In this document: positions 9,365 through 18,989 of the stretch, piece after piece | How positions within the stretch are numbered: the first letter of the stretch is position 1 | Layout: every line of letters begins with the position of its first letter | Origin: Candidatus Excrementavichristensenella intestinipullorum | GTDB lineage: Bacteria > Bacillota > Clostridia > Christensenellales > Aristaeellaceae | Reading direction: 5' to 3' | Length of the DNA: 64,000 nucleotides | Assembly (NCBI GenBank): GCA_018711685.1 | Contig: DVHZ01000118.1 | Location: 1 to 64,000 of the forward strand | Program-made: the position numbers and the translations under genes | Notes under the pieces: generated by a model | The model's database searches: none | Told to the model about the DNA's origin: nothing | Seen by the model: only the letters and a program-made list of their open reading frames with translations

Positions 9365-10345
9365 TTAGTTCAGATAGTCCAACCGTACCCGGTAATCGTC
9401 TCCGCTGGAAAAATAGTCTACGGTGATCTGCAGGTTGTTCTTCTTAAATACGGCGGAGAAGATGTTGTTGGTGGGCTCCAGGCTGCCGGAGATGGTCCAG
9501 CCGGCCTCCATTAATGCGCTGGTATAGGCCAGGGCGTCGGTGGAGGACGCCAGGCGGTACGTAAGCACCCGGCTGGCCGCAGCCACCCCCTCCTCTACCG
9601 ATACCAGCTTGCCGGCCTCCGGCAGAGGGAATGCGTCGTAATCCTGATCGTCCCACCCAATCTGCGGCTCGGCACACAACACGACCTTGCTCTCCAGATT
9701 GTTGTCCACCAGGTGGATTTCCACCTCGTTAAGCGCCAGCACCGACAGCCGGGTCGTGCGCACGTAAATCTGTGCGCCCTCCTCTACCAGCGTCTCAATA
9801 TACTGGCTGAAACTCCTGGTGGTCTCCGACGGCACTTCTACCTGGGCGTAACCGTCCTCCACCGTGGTCTCATAGGCGGCGGACTCCAATACGGGCACTC
9901 CCGGGAACAGCGCCGAAGGCCAATAGTTCACCGGAGCCGGGGTGGCCGTTAGTAGGCCGCCAGGCCCGCCGGTAACACCGGGCTGCGGGCTAGCCGCGCC
10001 GGGCATGGGCTGTACCTGTATTCCCTGCTGGGATTCCAGGCGGCGATGGGTGAGCTGGATAGATCCATAGATGGCCAGGCCTACCACCACGGCGGCGCAG
10101 ATGGCGAACACCAGGTACTGCGTCCACTGCTTTCTATGCTCTCGCCGTAGGTCCTCCTCCAGGGAAAAAACGTCCTCGTCGTACTCCTCCTCGTAGGCCG
10201 AGTCCTCCTCTTCCTGTTGGTCCTCGTCCTCCTGGAGCTCGTCCTCTGAGTCGTATTCTTCTTCATCGTACGCCTCGTCCTGGTCGTACGCCTGGTCTTG
10301 GCTATACGCTTGCTCGTCGTATTCTTCGCGCCGGTCCTTGCTCAT
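9365..10345 (-). CDS. Single-pass membrane protein with very acidic N-terminal cytoplasmic domain
   Basis: Asp/Glu/Tyr/Gln-rich N-terminus then one TM (YLVFAICAAVVVGLAIYGSIQL) and an extracytoplasmic domain. Confidence 0.6.
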   Translation of the reverse strand: MSKDRREEYDEQAYSQDQAYDQDEAYDEEEYDSEDELQEDEDQQEEEDSAYEEEYDEDVFSLEEDLRREHRKQWTQYLVFAICAAVVVGLAIYGSIQLTHRRLESQQGIQVQPMPGAASPQPGVTGGPGGLLTATPAPVNYWPSALFPGVPVLESAAYETTVEDGYAQVEVPSETTRSFSQYIETLVEEGAQIYVRTTRLSVLALNEVEIHLVDNNLESKVVLCAEPQIGWDDQDYDAFPLPEAGKLVSVEEGVAAASRVLTYRLASSTDALAYTSALMEAGWTISGSLEPTNNIFSAVFKKNNLQITVDYFSSGDDYRVRLDYLN

Positions 10346-10440
10346 GCTTCACGCCCCCTTACCTTCGTAGCGTTGAGCCTATTATAGCATACCTTCCGGG
10401 CCTTTTTCAATCTCCTGAATCAGTTCTCCAGGTCCAGTCT

Positions 10441-11121
10441 TCAGGTATTGGTCGTGCGCACCGACTGCACGTTGGCGTGCTCGGACAGGGTAACCACGAT
10501 ATCCCGATAGGTCACCTCGGCAGGCAGGTGCAGCACGTACATATTGGTGTACAGGTTGGCCCCGTCCTTGGTATTTTCCACACTAAAGTCCACGTCCAGT
10601 ACCTTAATGCCCTTTTCATCAAAATAGTGATTGATGAAGTCGATGGTTTCCACCCGATGAATAAACTTGATCTCCACCCGCTTATTCACGTTCACGTGGA
10701 CAATCCTTTGCAGCATCAGCAGCACGATGATCACCAGGACGCAGCCCAGGCCGGCGATGAGGTAATACCCCATGCCCGCCGCGATGCCCAGGCAAGCCGC
10801 ATTCCACAGGGAGGCGGCGGTGGTGAGTCCGGCGATTTTCTTACGGGCGGTGAAGATGGTGCCGGCGCCCAGGAAGCCGATACCGCTGACCACCTGAGCG
10901 GTGATGCGGCCCAGGTTGAAGTGCAGTCCGCCGGTATCGCCCAGGCTCTTCAGCTCCTCGGCGATGCTGCATTCGATGAGGGCGATCACGCAAGCGCCCA
11001 GGCATACCAGCACATGGGTGCGCATACCGGCTGGGCGGTTTTTTCGTTCCCGCTCCACTCCGATCACCGTACCGATAAGGATAGCCACCACGATGCGCAA
11101 CACAATATCCATCCAAGTCAC
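10441..11121 (-). CDS. MgtC/SapB family membrane protein
   Basis: IGTVIGVERERKNRPAGMRTHVLVCLGACVIAL; VVSGIGFLGAGTIF; LTTAASLWNAACLGIAAGMG. Confidence 0.92.
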   Translation of the reverse strand: MTWMDIVLRIVVAILIGTVIGVERERKNRPAGMRTHVLVCLGACVIALIECSIAEELKSLGDTGGLHFNLGRITAQVVSGIGFLGAGTIFTARKKIAGLTTAASLWNAACLGIAAGMGYYLIAGLGCVLVIIVLLMLQRIVHVNVNKRVEIKFIHRVETIDFINHYFDEKGIKVLDVDFSVENTKDGANLYTNMYVLHLPAEVTYRDIVVTLSEHANVQSVRTTNT

Positions 11122-11154
11122 TGCGATATTCCCCCCTCTGGCGATAAATGCTTT

Positions 11155-11186
11155 CTTACGGCGGAGCGCTTCCGCCCCGCCGTAAG
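11155..11186 (-). terminator. Likely terminator of the rpmH-rnpA-yidD-yidC-jag operon
   Basis: CTTACGGCGG / CCGCCGTAAG inverted repeat immediately after jag. Confidence 0.55.
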
Positions 11187-11211
11187 CTATCTTTGGTTTA
11201 TGATCCCGGAA

Positions 11212-12237
11212 TTATTTTAAGGTGATGACCACCCGGCGATAGGGCTCTTCCCCTTCAGAATGGGTGGTTACGTAGGGATTGTCCTGAAGCGCGGAGTGCA
11301 GCACCCGCCGCTCGTAGGGATTCATGGGCTCCAGGGCTACCCGATGCCCTGTGCGGCGTGCCCGATTGGCCATCCGCTCCGCCAGGCGCCGCAGGGCTAC
11401 TTCCCGCTTGGCCCGGTAGTGCTCCGTATCCAGGGTCACCCGCAGGTACTCGCTGCGGCCCTTGTTCACCTGCAGGCTGGTCAGGTACTGCAGCGCATCC
11501 AGGGTCTCTCCCCGCCGCCCGATGAGCACCCCCAGGGTATCCCCGATCATCTGCACCCGCAAATGCCCTTCGCTCTCCTGGAGGCGAATCTCCACCTCCA
11601 CCTTCATCAGCCGGGTGAGCTCCTTTAGAAACTCATAGGCGTTCTTCCCGTCCTGGGATAGGTTGTCAATGTCCAGGGGCGGCAGGTCTTCCACCGGCGC
11701 CGGCTCCATGGGCGCGGGGACCGGGGCCGGCTGCTCCACCTTGGGCGGGCGGGGCTTCTTCTGCCGGGACTGACGGGCGCCCTGGCGCTGGCCGGGAACA
11801 CGGTTCTGACCCGCCTCTCTCCGGATCTGGTCTTCCTCCTGGGCGTCCTTCCCCGCCTCGGCCTGGAAACCGCCCTCGGCCTGCACCCCTTCGGACCGGG
11901 CCGCCGCCTTGAGGGGCGCCGCCTCCCGGGGTTTGTCCTGCGGCCTGTCCTGAGCCTGGGGCTTCTCCTGGGGTTTTTCCTGAGGCCTGCGGGCTGGCTT
12001 GGTCTTGGGCGCGGTCTGTTGATTCAGGGAGAACACCGGCATCTCGAAGTCAAAATCCTCGTTCTGCTCCTTTACCGTGAGCCGCACCCGGGCCAGTTTG
12101 CCGAACATGCCAAACAAGCCGGGGCTTCCGTACTCCAATACCTCTATATTGACCTCGCTGGACGCCTTGCCCAGCTCCTTCAATCCGGCCTGAACGGCGT
12201 CTTCCACCGTCTTGCCGCTCTTTTCGATGAAGTTCAA
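11212..12237 (-). CDS. jag: Jag/KhpB family RNA-binding protein (Jag-N, KH, R3H)
   Basis: Jag_N-like N-terminus, KH loop VLIGRRGETLDALQYL, R3H ERMANRARRTGHRVALEPMNPYERRVLHSAL; Pro/Gln-rich linker. Confidence 0.93.
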   Translation of the reverse strand: MNFIEKSGKTVEDAVQAGLKELGKASSEVNIEVLEYGSPGLFGMFGKLARVRLTVKEQNEDFDFEMPVFSLNQQTAPKTKPARRPQEKPQEKPQAQDRPQDKPREAAPLKAAARSEGVQAEGGFQAEAGKDAQEEDQIRREAGQNRVPGQRQGARQSRQKKPRPPKVEQPAPVPAPMEPAPVEDLPPLDIDNLSQDGKNAYEFLKELTRLMKVEVEIRLQESEGHLRVQMIGDTLGVLIGRRGETLDALQYLTSLQVNKGRSEYLRVTLDTEHYRAKREVALRRLAERMANRARRTGHRVALEPMNPYERRVLHSALQDNPYVTTHSEGEEPYRRVVITLK

Positions 12238-13160
12238 GGCTTCACAACCTCCTCCGTCTTGGGGGTACGCTTCTCAAAGAACCAGTTGATGGCAAACTGC
12301 TGAATCATCATAATGATGTTCACCGCCACCCAGTAGATGGCGAAAGCCGCGTTGGAGGTGGCGCAGAACCAGATGGACATCAAGGGGAACATCCAGTTCA
12401 TGAACTTGTTCTGCTGCTGTTGCTGCTGGGTCTGACCCACGCTGAGCAGCTTGCTGGAGAAATACTGGGTCACAAAGGCCAATACCGGCAGGATGAACAG
12501 GCCGTTGAATTGGGCTGGAATGTTGATCTCCCAGAACAGCATGGGCGCGGTATACACGAACTGATTGGCGCCGTACTGGGCCGCGATGGCCGCGTATTCC
12601 GGCGTGGTCAAGAATTCCCGCACCGTGGCCAGGTTCTCCGCGGTGAGTACGCTGCTGCCCCCCAATTCGCCAATGGCCATCAGCTGGTCCCCAATGGCGG
12701 GCACGATGGTGGCCATAAAGGAGTCGGGCTGGAACACGTTCTTGATCCACAGCCAGGATTGGAACTGACTGGGATCGAACACGCCGTTTTTCATGTCCAG
12801 CAGCATCTGCACCGTGTGCTCGTTGGCCAGGGCGCGCATGGCGTCGAACATGCAGATCAGGATGGGAAAGGAGATGAGCAACGGCAAACAGCTGCTCATG
12901 GGGTTGACCTTTTCCTTGCGGTAGAGCTCGCTGGTCTTCTGGTTGAGCTTTTCCCGGTCGTTGGCGTATTTCTTCTGGAGCGCCTCCAGCTTGGGCGCCA
13001 GGGCTGTAATGCGCTTCATTTCCCGCTTGCTCTTGATGTCCAGGGGCAGCACCACCAGGCGGATGAGCACGGTGAACACCACCACCGCCCAGCCGTAATT
13101 GCCCACAAAGCGGACGATAAACTCCAGAATATCCTTCAAAAAGGCGCTGAAAAAGAACAT
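12234..13160 (-). CDS. yidC: YidC/Oxa1 family membrane insertase
   Basis: NYGWAVVVFTVLIRLVVLPLDIKSKREMKRITALAPKLEALQKKYANDREKLNQ; multi-TM; start inferred at MFFFSAFLKDILEF. Confidence 0.95.
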   Translation of the reverse strand: MFFFSAFLKDILEFIVRFVGNYGWAVVVFTVLIRLVVLPLDIKSKREMKRITALAPKLEALQKKYANDREKLNQKTSELYRKEKVNPMSSCLPLLISFPILICMFDAMRALANEHTVQMLLDMKNGVFDPSQFQSWLWIKNVFQPDSFMATIVPAIGDQLMAIGELGGSSVLTAENLATVREFLTTPEYAAIAAQYGANQFVYTAPMLFWEINIPAQFNGLFILPVLAFVTQYFSSKLLSVGQTQQQQQQNKFMNWMFPLMSIWFCATSNAAFAIYWVAVNIIMMIQQFAINWFFEKRTPKTEEVVKP

Positions 13161-13202
13161 TGAATCACATTCCTCCCTCACCAGTGGGGATTAGGGGGCG
13201 GA

Positions 13203-13415
13203 TCAGGGCACCGGGTCGTAGCCGCCGTGACTAAAGGGATTGCAGCGCAAAATGCGCCACAGAGCCAGTGCGCCGCCCTTGAGGGCGCCATAGCGGCGAA
13301 TGGCCTCCAGGGCGTACTGGGAGCAGGTGGGGTAGTATTTGCAGCAGGGGGGCATACAGGGACTGATGCGCCTGCGATAAAACCGAATGACGGCCATCAT
13401 GGCCCGCGCGATCAT
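13203..13415 (-). CDS. yidD: Membrane protein insertion efficiency factor YidD
   Basis: [36 protein letters not shown]...[14 protein letters not shown]. Confidence 0.95.
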   Translation of the reverse strand: MIARAMMAVIRFYRRRISPCMPPCCKYYPTCSQYALEAIRRYGALKGGALALWRILRCNPFSHGGYDPVP

Positions 13416-13798
13416 CGCCCTTCCTCCTTGAAAAGCGCCGCCCGCGTCAGCAAGCGCCGCATTTCCTCGCCCATGGCCCGGTGGCCGGTATGGGCCGCGG
13501 CGCTGCGCGCCGCGAACACATACTTGCCCGGCTTGAGCCCGGGCCTGAGCATACGAAAATCCTCGTGCATCCACCGCCGCAAGCGGTTACGGGTCACCGC
13601 GCCGCCCACCTTGGCCGATACCGAGAACCCTACCTTCAAGGCCTTGTCCCTCATATAGATAAGCACCATCGACCGCCCTGGAAAGGATTGTCCACGGCGG
13701 TAGACCAGCCTATACTGCTTGTTGCGGCCCAGGCTGAACGCCCTGCCCAGGCGATAGGGGTGTCCGCTTGCGGCCCCTGCGCAATCGTCCCTTTCCAA
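13412..13798 (-). CDS. rnpA: Ribonuclease P protein component
   Basis: [25 protein letters not shown]...[31 protein letters not shown] start proposed; between rpmH and yidD. Confidence 0.88.
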   Translation of the reverse strand: MERDDCAGAASGHPYRLGRAFSLGRNKQYRLVYRRGQSFPGRSMVLIYMRDKALKVGFSVSAKVGGAVTRNRLRRWMHEDFRMLRPGLKPGKYVFAARSAAAHTGHRAMGEEMRRLLTRAALFKEEGR

Positions 13799-13803
13799 CG
13801 CGG

Positions 13804-13938
13804 TTAAGCGGAGAGCACCTTGCGGCCCCGGGCGCGGCGGGCCTTGATCACCCTGCGGCCGGCCTTGGTCATCATCCGGGCGCGGAAACCGTGTACTTTG
13901 CTCCTCTGGCGCTTCTTGGGCTGATAGGTACGCTTCAT
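13804..13938 (-). CDS. rpmH: 50S ribosomal protein L34
   Basis: [44 protein letters not shown] (44 aa; below the ORF-track cutoff). Confidence 0.97.
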   Translation of the reverse strand: MKRTYQPKKRQRSKVHGFRARMMTKAGRRVIKARRARGRKVLSA

Positions 13939-14072
13939 TGTGGACAACCTTCCTTTCTAAAATGGGGATCTCCCTGAGATATCTTGAATCGCCGCGGCGC
14001 CTGAATGACCGCGGCAAGCCAATCCACAGCAAATATGCCGGTCAAGCCGACAACCATTTAAGTATAAGGTAA

Positions 14073-15623
<1,551 letters not shown>

Positions 15624-15893
15624 AATTCCGCCCCAGATTACCCATCCATGGCGCGGGGCTGTAGGCCAAGCCCCAATCCATAGCCCTGCGCCGCCACACA
15701 GCCCCCTGCTTCCGTCGGAGGCAGGGGGGCTGACCGTTGGCCTTACCTCTGTCAAGTCTATGAGGCGTTCCTGACGGGGGGCGCCCAGCGCGAAAAACCG
15801 CATACGCCGATCCATGGCGCAATGCAAGACGGGCGCGGCAGGCCCGCATGGCGGGATCATGGCGCAAAGGCATATGTAAGCGCATATCTTAAC

Positions 15894-15922
15894 TTGACAG
15901 GACCGGGTAAAGACTCTATAAT
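15894..15922 (+). promoter_or_regulatory. metNIQ operon promoter
   Basis: Exact consensus TTGACA (15894-15899), 17-nt spacer, TATAAT (15917-15922). Confidence 0.9.
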
Positions 15923-16022
15923 CTAACCTAATCCTGTGTTGGGTGCGTCGCCCTGCGCCTTCGTTGGCAGATAATTGGGCGGCGCGTCCACCCCATTAAT
16001 TAGGAAAGGAGATTGCCACGGC

Positions 16023-16133
16023 ATGAAGCGCTTCTTCGTAAACGCCATGATGATGCCCCGGAACATGCGTCGCGAAATGCGCGGCGGCATGTTCTTTTGC
16101 GCGTCTGTCAGCCGGGGCAATGTCCGTCCTTAA
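16023..16133 (+). CDS. Methionine-rich leader peptide upstream of metN
   Basis: ATG with SD AAAGGAG (16005-16011); MKRFFVNAMMMPRNMRREMRGGMFFCASVSRGNVRP; 7/36 Met; stop just before an intrinsic terminator; not in ORF track. Confidence 0.8.
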   Translation: MKRFFVNAMMMPRNMRREMRGGMFFCASVSRGNVRP

Positions 16134-16181
16134 TCCGGGTAGGCTCTTTTGCCGGCAGATCGCGTGGTCTGCCGGTTTTTT
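16055..16181 (+). promoter_or_regulatory. Candidate transcription attenuator (competing RNA helices) controlling metNIQ
   Basis: GCCCCGG (16055-61)/CCGGGGC (16112-18); GAACATGC (16061-68)/GCATGTTC (16087-94); CGCGTCTG-CCGG (16100-16115)/CCGGCAGA-CGCG (16152-16164); terminator CCGGCAGA/TCTGCCGG. Confidence 0.7.
16152..16181 (+). terminator. Intrinsic terminator upstream of metN (attenuator terminator)
   Basis: CCGGCAGA tcgcgtgg TCTGCCGG followed by TTTTTT. Confidence 0.85.
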
Positions 16182-16265
16182 GTGGCAAAGACGGACCCCC
16201 GCAGGGCTTGCGGACCGGGCGCGGCGCCCGGATAGGCGACCCAAATATACGACCGAGGTGAGGGC

Positions 16266-17285
16266 ATGAGCCAGAACCAGAACCAGCCCATGATCCGTAT
16301 CGAAGGGCTGAGCAAGATCTACGGGACCGGAGCTGCCCAAGTGGCGGCCCTGAAAAACGTGAGCCTGACGGTAAACCGGGGGGATATCCACGGCATTATC
16401 GGCATGAGCGGCGCGGGCAAATCCACCCTCATCCGCTGCATCAACCGGCTGGACACCCCCACCGAGGGGCGCATCTTCATCGACGGGCAGAACGTGCTGG
16501 ACCTGTCGGGCAAGGCGCTGCGGGACATGCGCAAGCGGGTCAGCATGATTTTTCAGCAATTTGGGCTGCTGATGCAAAAGACGGTGGAGGGCAACGTGCG
16601 CATACCCCTGGAAATCGCCGGGGTGAACCGGCGGGAGGCGGACCAGCGGGTGCGGGAGCTGCTGGAGATCGTGGGGCTGGAGCACAAGGCCAAGGCCTAT
16701 CCGGCCCAGCTATCCGGCGGGCAGAAGCAGCGGGTTGCCATCGCCCGGGCTCTGGCCTCCAACCCGGAGGTACTGCTGTGCGACGAGGCCACCAGCGCCC
16801 TGGACCCCATGACCACCCAGTCCATTCTGGCGCTTTTGCAGGACATCAACCAACGCATGGGCATCACCATCATCGTCATTACCCACGAGATGGCGGTCAT
16901 CCGCCAAATCTGCAACCGGGTGACCATCATCGACGGCGGCGTGATCGTGGAGGAAGGCAGCGTGGATCAGGTGTTTACCCACACCCGCTCTGCCGCCGGG
17001 CGCCGGCTGTTCGGCATCATCAAGGACGAGCCCGCCGACGACGTGATCACCGATGCGCTGCGCATCGTGTTCGACGGCACCACCCGCAACGAGCCCCTCA
17101 TTTCCACCTTCATCCTGAAATCGGGCATGGCGGTGAACATCCTGTCGGCGGATATGCACCGCATCGGGGGCAAGGCCTTTGGCCAGATGCTGCTGGAGCT
17201 CCCCCATTCCTACGCCGACCGGGAAAAATTGGCCAACGGCCTGCGGGAAATGGGCCTGACCGTGGAGGAGGTACACAACCAATGA
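16266..17285 (+). CDS. metN: Methionine ABC transporter ATP-binding protein
   Basis: MIRIEGLSKIYGTGAAQVAALKNVSLTVNRGDIHGIIGMSGAGKSTLIRCINRLDTPTEG; C-terminal NIL-type domain; followed by metI and metQ. Confidence 0.95.
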   Translation: MSQNQNQPMIRIEGLSKIYGTGAAQVAALKNVSLTVNRGDIHGIIGMSGAGKSTLIRCINRLDTPTEGRIFIDGQNVLDLSGKALRDMRKRVSMIFQQFGLLMQKTVEGNVRIPLEIAGVNRREADQRVRELLEIVGLEHKAKAYPAQLSGGQKQRVAIARALASNPEVLLCDEATSALDPMTTQSILALLQDINQRMGITIIVITHEMAVIRQICNRVTIIDGGVIVEEGSVDQVFTHTRSAAGRRLFGIIKDEPADDVITDALRIVFDGTTRNEPLISTFILKSGMAVNILSADMHRIGGKAFGQMLLELPHSYADREKLANGLREMGLTVEEVHNQ

Positions 17286-17944
17286 CCATGGAGAAGATTT
17301 GGGAACTGGTGTGGCAGGGCCTGGCGGACACCGCCTACATGACCTTCCCCTCCGCCCTGTTCGCCTACCTGCTGGGCTTGCCCCTGGGCATTTTGCTGGT
17401 GATCACCCAGAAAGGGCATATCCGCCCAGCGCCCACCTTCAACGCGGTGCTGGGGGGCGTGGTCAACTTCCTGCGCTCCATCCCCTTCCTCATCCTGCTG
17501 GTGATGCTCTTCCCCGTGACCCGGGTGGTCATGGGCACCGCCATCGGCACCCGCTCCATCATCTTTCCCCTGGTGGTCAGCGCCTTCCCCTACGTGGCGC
17601 GGATGGTGGAGGGGTCCCTGAAAGAGGTGGATGCCGGGCTCATCGAGGCCGCCCAGTCCATGGGCATGTCCACCTTCCAGATCATCCGCAAGGTGCTGCT
17701 CCCCGAGGCGCTGCCCTCTTTGGTGAACGGCGCGGCCATCTGCATCACCACCATCCTGGCCTACACCGCCATGGCGGGGGCCGCCGGCGGCGACGGCCTG
17801 GGCAAGATCGCCATCACCTACGGCCTGAACCGGCGGGAGTACGGCGTGATGTACGCCGCCTCCATCGCCCTGGTGGTGATGGTGCAGCTGATTCAGATTA
17901 TCGGCAACCTGCTCACCCGCACCTTGGACCACAGAAAGCGCTGA
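17282..17944 (+). CDS. metI: Methionine ABC transporter permease
   Basis: MTMEKIWELVWQGLADTAYMTFPSALFAYLLGLPLGILLV...; start refined from 16778. Confidence 0.95.
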   Translation: MTMEKIWELVWQGLADTAYMTFPSALFAYLLGLPLGILLVITQKGHIRPAPTFNAVLGGVVNFLRSIPFLILLVMLFPVTRVVMGTAIGTRSIIFPLVVSAFPYVARMVEGSLKEVDAGLIEAAQSMGMSTFQIIRKVLLPEALPSLVNGAAICITTILAYTAMAGAAGGDGLGKIAITYGLNRREYGVMYAASIALVVMVQLIQIIGNLLTRTLDHRKR

Positions 17945-18005
17945 CCCCTGGCGGCACGGGCCGCTTCCTATACCATACCCCGGTATTTTGAAAGGAGGAA
18001 CTCCC

Positions 18006-18833
18006 ATGAAAAAACTGCTCGCTACCCTGCTGGCTCTCACCCTGCTGCTGAGCGCCGCCGGCGCCATGGCCGCGGAGAAGATCGTCATCGGCGCCACGCC
18101 CTCTCCCCACGAGGAGATCCTGGAGCTCATCAAGGATGACTTTGAGGCCCTGGGCTATGAGCTGGAGATCGTCACCTTCACCGAGTATCCCCTGCCCAAC
18201 CCCGCCCTGGCCGACGGCGAGCTGGATGCCAACTACTTCCAGCATCTGGCCTACATGGAGAGCTATAACGACACCGTCTCCGACGAGGAGAAGCTGGTCG
18301 CCGCCATCGGCGTACACTACGAGCCCTTCGCCATCTACGCCGGCCGCACCGCCAGCCTGGATGAGCTGCCCGACGGCGGCATCGTGGTGGTCACCAACGA
18401 TCCCTCCAACGAGACCCGCGCCCTGCTGCTGCTCCAGGAGGCCGGCCTGATCACCCTGCCCGAGGGCACCGATACCAGCTCCTCCGTCACCGTGCTGGAT
18501 ATCGTGGACAATCCCAAGGGACTGGACATCCGGGAGATGGACGCCAACCTGATCCCCTCCACCCTGGCGGACGTGGATATCGCCGTCATCAACGGCAACT
18601 TTGCCCTGGACGCCGGCCTGAGCCCGGCCCGTGACGCCATTTTCGTAGAGCCCGCCGATTCCGAAGTGGGCAAGGTATACACCAACTACGTGGTCATCCG
18701 CCAGGAGGACGTGGACAGCCAGTGGGTGAAGGACCTGGAGAGCGTGCTGTGCTCCCAGAAGGTGGCCGACTTCATGCTGAACAACGAGGCCTATCAGGGC
18801 GGCGTGATCCCCGTATTCACCACCGAGGAATAA
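18006..18833 (+). CDS. metQ: MetQ/NlpA family substrate-binding protein
   Basis: IVIGATPSPHEEILELIKDDFEALGYELEIVTFTEYPLPNPALADGELDANYFQHLAYME; lacks a lipobox Cys. Confidence 0.93.
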   Translation: MKKLLATLLALTLLLSAAGAMAAEKIVIGATPSPHEEILELIKDDFEALGYELEIVTFTEYPLPNPALADGELDANYFQHLAYMESYNDTVSDEEKLVAAIGVHYEPFAIYAGRTASLDELPDGGIVVVTNDPSNETRALLLLQEAGLITLPEGTDTSSSVTVLDIVDNPKGLDIREMDANLIPSTLADVDIAVINGNFALDAGLSPARDAIFVEPADSEVGKVYTNYVVIRQEDVDSQWVKDLESVLCSQKVADFMLNNEAYQGGVIPVFTTEE

Positions 18834-18854
18834 GGCAATCCCAATGCCCAACCG

Positions 18855-18877
18855 GAAGCCCCCGCCACGCGGGGGCT
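18855..18877 (+). terminator. Intrinsic terminator after metQ
   Basis: AAGCCCCCGC cac GCGGGGGCTT then TATT. Confidence 0.75.
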
Positions 18878-18882
18878 TTATT

Positions 18883-18932
18883 CCCCAGGAGGCCCCCGTT
18901 TCGGCCATAGCCGAAACGGGGGCCTCCTGGGG
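18883..18932. terminator. Bidirectional terminator-like long hairpin between convergent genes
   Basis: Perfect 23-bp inverted repeat CCCCAGGAGGCCCCCGTTTCGGC cata GCCGAAACGGGGGCCTCCTGGGG followed by TTTAT. Confidence 0.75.
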
Positions 18933-18989
18933 TTTATCGTCTTCCGGCCTCCAGCCCAGCGCCATGAAAAGCGGCGGGCGGGGAATGGC

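Noticed and set aside
16013-16261. 82-aa track ORF MPRHEALLRKRHDDAPEHASRN... upstream of metN
   Set aside because: Wrong frame: it overlaps the well-initiated Met-rich leader ORF (SD + ATG 16023) and reads through the terminator hairpin; no family resemblance.
15923-16265. SAM-I riboswitch or T-box as the regulator of metNIQ
   Set aside because: No recognisable S-box core or T-box AGGGTGGNACCGCG sequence by eye; a covariance search would be decisive.
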